Below are positions 14,565 through 18,805 of a DNA stretch of 18,805 nt, one piece after another (position 1 is the stretch's first letter; every line of letters starts with the position of its first letter). The notes under the pieces are model-generated. The model was not told where the DNA came from. It worked only from the letters and a program-made list of their open reading frames with translations, and did not search any database. The DNA is taken from assembly GCA_040830545.1 (NCBI GenBank), contig JBFOMB010000029.1, positions 1-18,805 of the forward strand. Reading direction: 5' to 3'. Origin of the DNA: HXMU1420-2 sp040830545 (GTDB lineage Bacteria > Pseudomonadota > Alphaproteobacteria > Rhodobacterales > Rhodobacteraceae). Position numbers and translations under genes: made by a program.

Positions 14565-15938
14565 ATGGTTCCCGTTTCCTTGCGTCGTGTTGCGGCGTCA
14601 TTGCTTGCTGTTTCCCTTCTCTGGTCCGTGCCGATACATGCACAAGAGGCCACGCCCTTGCCCGATTATGTGGTGAAGGAGTTTGGCCAACCTCCGGAAA
14701 TCCCAACCGGACCATTGTCCAATGCCATGCAATTCGCTGTCCGAGTAGCCTTTGTCGATAGCGTTACGCTCTCGGTCTGGGACGACAATCAGGAACAGGC
14801 TTTGGCCGAGATCGCCAAATCCGGTGACCCGAGGCTCGCGTGGTTGATCAGCGACATGATGCGATTTGTGTCTTCACGCCGGCTCAGCCGGACTTTGTCG
14901 GATGTGGCGGGTGATTTGTTGGGTAAACGATTCCCAGGGGCCAATAACTGGGGGCCGGTTACCGACCACCTGATTGCCTGGGACATTCCCGAGCCGCCCA
15001 ATTATCTGCAGACCAAGCGCGCGATCTTCACCGGAATCGTGCCGGGTTGGGACAAGATTTTTGTCGAGGGGGACATTGACTGGCGACTGGTGTCCTGGGG
15101 CGGCGTGCTGATTGATGACCGGGCGTATGACACGACTGATGAGGCCTGCAATTGCATTCCGGCAGCAGACAATCCACAGGTCAGTTCTGCCGAGGCTGCC
15201 ACCTGGCTGAAGGACAGCGATGTCGTCTTTGGTATCGAGGTGAACGGCCAATACCGCGCCTATCCCCGCCGCATCATGGAAGTGCGTGAAATGGTGAATG
15301 ACACGCTGGGCGGGCGCGATCTGGGTATTCCCTATTGCACGCTATGCGGGGCGGCGCAGGCCTATTTCACGGACGCGGTGCCTGCCGGGGTAAAGCGACC
15401 CATCTTGCGCACCTCGGGCCTGCTGAGCCGGTCGAACAAGGTCATGTATGACCTCAACACATACTCCGTATTTGATACGTTCCTTGGGCATGCGGTGACG
15501 GGGCCGCTGGCAGATAAAGGCGTGCAGTTGAAACAGGCCACGGTGATCACGACGGATTGGGGCACGTGGAAGGCGCAGCACCCGACAACAACCGTGCTGC
15601 TGGAACGCTACGCCCTGGGCCGCGACCCAGATTTCCGCAATGGGCGGGATGCGGACGGGCCGATCTTCCCGGTTGGCGATGTTGATCCGCGATTGCCGGT
15701 GCATGAGGACGTGATTGGTGTTGTCACCGCATCGGGCCAGCCCGTCGCGTTCCAGCGCAGCACGGCCATCGCGGCCCTGCTGCGTGGTGAAGACATCGCC
15801 GTGGAGAATGTACGTCTGCAACTCGACGCTGGCGGGGTGAAGGCGGTTGGGGCTGATGGAGCCGATCTGGGCAGCCATCAGGCGTTCTGGTTCGCTTGGT
15901 CGCAGTTTCATCCGGGAACGCAGCTGTGGACACAGTGA
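14565..15938 (+). CDS. Secreted DUF3179 domain protein
   Basis: 457 residues. An N-terminal signal peptide is visible: RR at 7-8, hydrophobic stretch 10-22, likely cleavage after IHA at residue 26, so the mature protein should be periplasmic or outside. The DUF3179 signature runs from about residue 222: FGIEVNGQYRAYPRRIMEVRE, then MVNDTLGG and PYCTLCGAAQAYF with a CxxC pair (C258, C261), TSGLLSRSNKVMYD, and TDWGTWKAQHP. The biochemical role of DUF3179 is not established to my knowledge; the CxxC suggests metal or disulfide chemistry (inference). The N-terminal 200 residues are an extra region I do not recognise. ATG 14565 has GGAAAGG at 14551-14557 with a 7-nt spacer. It follows murA by 165 bp with a structured leader. 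Confidence 0.88.
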   Translation: MVPVSLRRVAASLLAVSLLWSVPIHAQEATPLPDYVVKEFGQPPEIPTGPLSNAMQFAVRVAFVDSVTLSVWDDNQEQALAEIAKSGDPRLAWLISDMMRFVSSRRLSRTLSDVAGDLLGKRFPGANNWGPVTDHLIAWDIPEPPNYLQTKRAIFTGIVPGWDKIFVEGDIDWRLVSWGGVLIDDRAYDTTDEACNCIPAADNPQVSSAEAATWLKDSDVVFGIEVNGQYRAYPRRIMEVREMVNDTLGGRDLGIPYCTLCGAAQAYFTDAVPAGVKRPILRTSGLLSRSNKVMYDLNTYSVFDTFLGHAVTGPLADKGVQLKQATVITTDWGTWKAQHPTTTVLLERYALGRDPDFRNGRDADGPIFPVGDVDPRLPVHEDVIGVVTASGQPVAFQRSTAIAALLRGEDIAVENVRLQLDAGGVKAVGADGADLGSHQAFWFAWSQFHPGTQLWTQ

Positions 15939-16093
15939 TGCGCGGCCTGATTGCTCTCCAGCGAACCGGCAACCTGTGTCTCATCCAGCCAGCCCTCGAC
16001 CGCTGAGACAAACCAAAGGTCTGTTTACGGCTAAACGGCGGGGGTTGGCCCACCGGGTTCTTCGCTGAAGCCAATAATCAGTGTCGTTTTGGA
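15939..16093. other. Short gap between convergent genes
   Basis: 155 bp separate the DUF3179 gene and the cyclase gene, which converge. I see GC-rich partial inverted repeats (around GGGGGTTGGCCCACC at 16049-16063) but no T run that would make a convincing terminator in either direction. Confidence 0.5.
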
Positions 16094-17143
16094 TTAGTGC
16101 TTGCTCTTAGGGTCGGGTGTCCAGAGCTTCAACGCCGCGCTTTTCCCTGCCGCCACATAGGCGGGGAGCGAACTTAGACCCTCTGACAACTGTGGTGGCA
16201 GGCCCTTGCGAACCGCATCGGACAGAATTGTGGTCACCCCCAGGTCCCGCGCCGCGTTTTCGATCCGGGCCGTGGTGTTCATCGTGTCCCCCAGCAGCGC
16301 GATTTCTTTCTTCCAGTCACCAATCTCACCCGCCGCGACCTGCCCGCAATGCAGCGCAACGCGCACGGTAGGGGCGTGGCCGTAGCGGTTTCGGTACATG
16401 TCTGTCTGCTGCGCCAAAATCTGATGCATCCCCAGTGCACAGCTCAGGCAGGCACCATCTCGCAGACCCCGTTCCTGTGGCCAGGTCACGATGACCGCGT
16501 CCCCGACATAGCGATGCACATCACCGCGTGTGCGATCCACGGGCAGGGCCAGATCCTGCGCCACGTCGCGCAGGAAGGCGTGAAAGCGCAACTCTCCCAG
16601 CTCTTCGCCCAGCCGTGTCGATCCCACCACATCTGCAACCAGGATCACCCGGTTTTCCAACCTCGCACGGTAGTAGCGGCCTGACAGCAGGGCGGCGGTC
16701 GCCTCGGTCCCCAGCAGGCGCATGATCTCGATCGCGGTGGAGATGCCCATCGCTACCAGTGCTGACACCGCAAATCCGCCGAGAAAATCCCCGTCCTGCC
16801 AAGGCAAGACACCGTTGAGCAGCCAGGCGGGCAGGGCCAGGCCAACGGTTATCACTACGGCATAGCCGACCGCCCGCAGCCCCATGAGCGCAAGTGCCGG
16901 CAGCTTCCGAGCAATCCGCAGGTCGGGATTTGAAAACAGGGCCAACTCGCAAACGGTGCAACCAAAGCCGATCAATGTCCCGCTGAGCCCGCCAATGATT
17001 AGCGAGGTCAACGGGGCGTCTTCCGCACGCAGCAATCCGATCAGGCCGCCGATCAGGGTTGAGATCACCACAACGCGCAGGGTCAGGGTGGACCATTGGC
17101 CGAAAGACCGGCGGGACAGGGGGATCAGGTTTGGGTTGTGCAA
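16094..17143 (-). CDS. Membrane adenylate/guanylate cyclase (class III)
   Basis: 349 residues. Four hydrophobic helices (about 22-38, 45-66, 84-110, 120-145) are followed by a class III cyclase domain from about residue 165. The metal-binding aspartates are D171 (LVADVVGSTRL) and D215 (YVGDAVIVTW); the transition-state pair is N289 and R293 in LGDTMNTTARIEN. The Lys that usually reads the base (KxxGD) appears as Arg (R211), so ATP or GTP specificity is not certain. The start is a problem: the only upstream start codon in this frame is TTG 17143, with a weak GGA before it; the next ATG is inside the membrane domain. It lies downstream of tig on the same strand but after a terminator, so it should have its own promoter. 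The product would be cAMP (or cGMP) made at the inner membrane. Confidence 0.88.
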   Translation of the reverse strand: MHNPNLIPLSRRSFGQWSTLTLRVVVISTLIGGLIGLLRAEDAPLTSLIIGGLSGTLIGFGCTVCELALFSNPDLRIARKLPALALMGLRAVGYAVVITVGLALPAWLLNGVLPWQDGDFLGGFAVSALVAMGISTAIEIMRLLGTEATAALLSGRYYRARLENRVILVADVVGSTRLGEELGELRFHAFLRDVAQDLALPVDRTRGDVHRYVGDAVIVTWPQERGLRDGACLSCALGMHQILAQQTDMYRNRYGHAPTVRVALHCGQVAAGEIGDWKKEIALLGDTMNTTARIENAARDLGVTTILSDAVRKGLPPQLSEGLSSLPAYVAAGKSAALKLWTPDPKSKH

Positions 17144-17183
17144 ACGGGTTGGTCCATCATCAAAGGCAGGCCAAACATATCAC
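17121..17183 (-). CDS. Possible 20-codon leader peptide overlapping the cyclase start
   Basis: On the minus strand an ATG at 17183 opens a short frame, MSDMFGLPLMMDQPVCTTQT, ending at a TGA that lies inside the first codons of the cyclase. It overlaps the TTG start in another frame, as in translational coupling. There is no independent evidence that it is translated. Confidence 0.25.
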
Positions 17184-17195
17184 TCATCCGTAAAT

Positions 17196-17226
17196 GAAAA
17201 AGGCCGCCGGGATACCCGACGGCCTC
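17196..17226 (-). terminator. Rho-independent terminator of tig
   Basis: Read on the minus strand: GGCCGTCGGG-TAT-CCCGGCGGCC, a 10-bp stem with one T-G pair, followed by TTTTT. It lies about 25 bp after the tig stop. Confidence 0.92.
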
Positions 17227-17248
17227 AAGGCAAACCTGCCAATTCGAG

Positions 17249-18580
17249 TTATTCGTCTTCGAGCTCTTCCAGAGCCTTTTCCAGATCTTCCTTGGACACA
17301 TCCTTGTCCGCGATCTGGGCCAGTTCGAAGATGTAGTCGACGACCTTGTCTTCAAACAGCGGGGCGCGCAGCTGCTGCTGCATCTGGGCGTTCTGTTGCA
17401 CGAATTCAAAGAACTGGCGTTCCTGACCGGGGTACTGACGCGCCTGGTTCATGCCCGCTTGGCTCATCTCGGCATCGGTGACTTCGATTTCAGCCTTCTG
17501 ACCCAGTTCAGCCAGCAGCAGTCCCAGACGCACGCGACGTTCGGCCAGGCTGTTGTGTTCGTCGGTTGGTTCGATTTCCGGGTGGTCGTGGCCTTCGACG
17601 TCCGGGTTTTCCTCGTGCCACAGGTGGTGGGCAATCTGGTCCGCCTCGGCCTTGACCAGCGACGGGGGCAGGTCAAAGGACACAACTTCGTCCAGCTTGT
17701 CCAGCAGGCCGCGCTTCAGAACGGAACGGGCCGCGCCCGCGTATTCCGCTTCCAGACGTTCGGAAATCTGACCCTTCAGGCCGTCCAGATCCTCGGCACC
17801 GAATTTCTTTGCCAACTCGTCGTCGATGGCAGCAGCAACCGGGGCTTTCACCTCTTTGATGGTGCAGGCAAACACGGCTTCTTTCCCGGCCAGGTTTTCA
17901 GCCTGATAGTCTTCGGGGAAGTTGACGGTCACATCTTTGGCTTCGCCCGCCTTGGTGCCAACCAGCTGTTCCTCGAACCCGGGGATGAAGCTGCCGGAGC
18001 CCAGAGCCAGCGGATAATCCTCGGCGGAACCCCCATCAAACGCTTCGCCGTCGATCGTGCCAACAAAGTCGATCACAACCTGATCGCCATCTTCGGCAGC
18101 CGCGCCTTCGTCGCGAGCTTCGAAATCTTTGGCGGTTTCTGCCAGATTGTTCAGCGCCTCTTCAACAGCCGCATCATCGGCCTTCACAACCAGACGCTCC
18201 AGCGCGATGTCGCCCAGGGCGACCTCGGGGATTTCCGGCAGCGCCTCGTAGGACATGTCGATATGGACGTCGTCGCCTTCTTTCCAGTCCTCGTTGGTCA
18301 TCTTGACCTCGGGCTGGAGGGCAGGGCGGTCGCCCGAATCCTCGAAATGCTGGTTCATCGCGCCGTCGATGCTTTCCTGCATCGCTTCGCCCAGCAGACG
18401 CTGACCAAACTGCTTTTTCAGCAGCGGCATCGGCACCTTGCCTTTGCGAAAGCCCTTCATTTCAATCTCGGGCTGCGCCTCGGCCAGTTTTTCATTGACC
18501 TTGTCGTCCAGCTCGGTCGCGGTGACCACGATCTGGTAGCCGCGTTTCAGACCTTCGTTCAGCGTCTCGGTGACCTGCAT
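17249..18580 (-). CDS. tig: Trigger factor (ribosome-associated chaperone, peptidyl-prolyl isomerase)
   Basis: 443 residues, the expected length. The N-terminal ribosome-binding domain has the signature GFRKGKVP at residues 43-50, which docks on ribosomal protein L23. An FKBP-type isomerase domain covers about residues 160-245 (VVIDFVGTIDGEAFDGG, then LALGSGSFIPGFEEQLVG). The helical C-terminal chaperone arms follow, ending in an acidic tail (KALEELEDE). It folds nascent chains in the cytoplasm. The ATG at 18580 is preceded by GGGGAATGACGA, with GGGGAA a passable ribosome site. A strong terminator follows. Its usual partners clpP/clpX are not in the window; to the left is the cyclase, to the right a porin-like gene on the same strand. 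Confidence 0.98.
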   Translation of the reverse strand: MQVTETLNEGLKRGYQIVVTATELDDKVNEKLAEAQPEIEMKGFRKGKVPMPLLKKQFGQRLLGEAMQESIDGAMNQHFEDSGDRPALQPEVKMTNEDWKEGDDVHIDMSYEALPEIPEVALGDIALERLVVKADDAAVEEALNNLAETAKDFEARDEGAAAEDGDQVVIDFVGTIDGEAFDGGSAEDYPLALGSGSFIPGFEEQLVGTKAGEAKDVTVNFPEDYQAENLAGKEAVFACTIKEVKAPVAAAIDDELAKKFGAEDLDGLKGQISERLEAEYAGAARSVLKRGLLDKLDEVVSFDLPPSLVKAEADQIAHHLWHEENPDVEGHDHPEIEPTDEHNSLAERRVRLGLLLAELGQKAEIEVTDAEMSQAGMNQARQYPGQERQFFEFVQQNAQMQQQLRAPLFEDKVVDYIFELAQIADKDVSKEDLEKALEELEDE

Positions 18581-18602
18581 TCGTCATTCCCCATAGAAAC
18601 AA

Positions 18603-18623
18603 GGCGCGCAGGCTCTGCGCGCC
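18603..18623 (-). terminator. Hairpin after the porin-like gene, possible terminator
   Basis: A perfect 8-bp stem GGCGCGCA/TGCGCGCC around a 5-nt loop, read on the minus strand, is followed by TTGTTTC. The T run is poor, so termination would be partial. It sits between the porin-like gene end (18674) and tig. Confidence 0.5.
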
Positions 18624-18673
18624 ACCGGATTTGGGGCCTTCTATTGGTCCCGGCCCGTGGGTGCAAGAGGCAT

Positions 18674-18805
18674 TCAGAACTTCCAGCGTGCACCGAAATA
18701 AAGCGACGATGCGTCAAGGTAGCTGGTGGTCGGTTCCGCCAGCGCATATTACCGCCAGCCGAGGTAGGCCTCGATGTTCGCGCGGTCGAATTTCTGGATG
18801 ATGCC
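18674..18805 (-). pseudogene. 3' end of a porin-like beta-barrel gene with an in-frame stop
   Basis: Read on the minus strand from the right edge, one frame gives GIIQKFDRANIEAYLGWR, a TAA stop at 18749-18751, then YALAEPTTSYLDASSLYFGA ending RWKF and a TGA at 18674-18676. Alternating hydrophobic residues and the terminal Phe (YFGARWKF) are the outer-membrane beta-signal recognised by the BAM complex, and the overall look is a Rhodobacteraceae porin. The homology-like sequence continues smoothly past the TAA, so the stop seems to interrupt the last strands. Either the gene is broken, the protein ends early, or the base call is wrong. Most of the gene is outside the window, so identity is tentative. 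Confidence 0.55.

Overview
The window reads as a chromosomal segment of a marine-type alphaproteobacterium, most likely a Rhodobacteraceae (Roseobacter-group) member. This rests on high GC, the protein flavour of tgt, lon, tig and the pirin, tRNA genes with encoded CCA, and a GC-rich double-hairpin intergenic repeat of the kind seen in that family. The assignment is by recognition, not by database search. Most of the window is housekeeping, with small accessory genes in between.

Left part (1-6103). A RimB/RimK-type fusion protein (retropepsin-like protease domain plus ATP-grasp ligase) runs off the left edge on the minus strand. It is divergent from tgt (queuosine tRNA modification). A small HTH regulator with two membrane helices follows on the minus strand, bracketed by two 50-bp direct repeats. 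Then come lon (ATP-dependent protease) with a strong terminator and an HU-like protein with a histone-H1-like tail.

Middle (6124-11665). tRNA-Val(CAC) and tRNA-Val(TAC) lie on either side of a LysR regulator and a divergently transcribed histidine phosphatase. A pirin is convergent with a 504-residue protein containing ten 22-residue leucine-rich repeats, a coiled coil and a hydrophobic tail. tRNA-Asp(GTC) with its terminator and a small TfoX C-terminal-domain protein follow.

Right part (11727-18805). A cytochrome P450 is divergent from the TfoX-like gene. Next is a MurA homologue with Asp in place of the catalytic Cys, then a secreted DUF3179 protein with a structured 5' leader. On the minus strand are a four-helix membrane adenylate/guanylate cyclase, trigger factor (tig) with its terminator, and the end of a porin-like gene with an in-frame stop 25 codons before its apparent natural end.

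Functionally, lon, tig and HU cover protein and nucleoid quality control, and tgt and three tRNAs serve translation. The rest are single-gene units rather than a pathway. I found no CRISPR array, insertion sequence, integrase or clear multi-gene novel system. The strongest candidates for something undescribed are the leucine-rich-repeat protein, the two pairs of bracketing repeats, and the folded leader in front of the DUF3179 gene.
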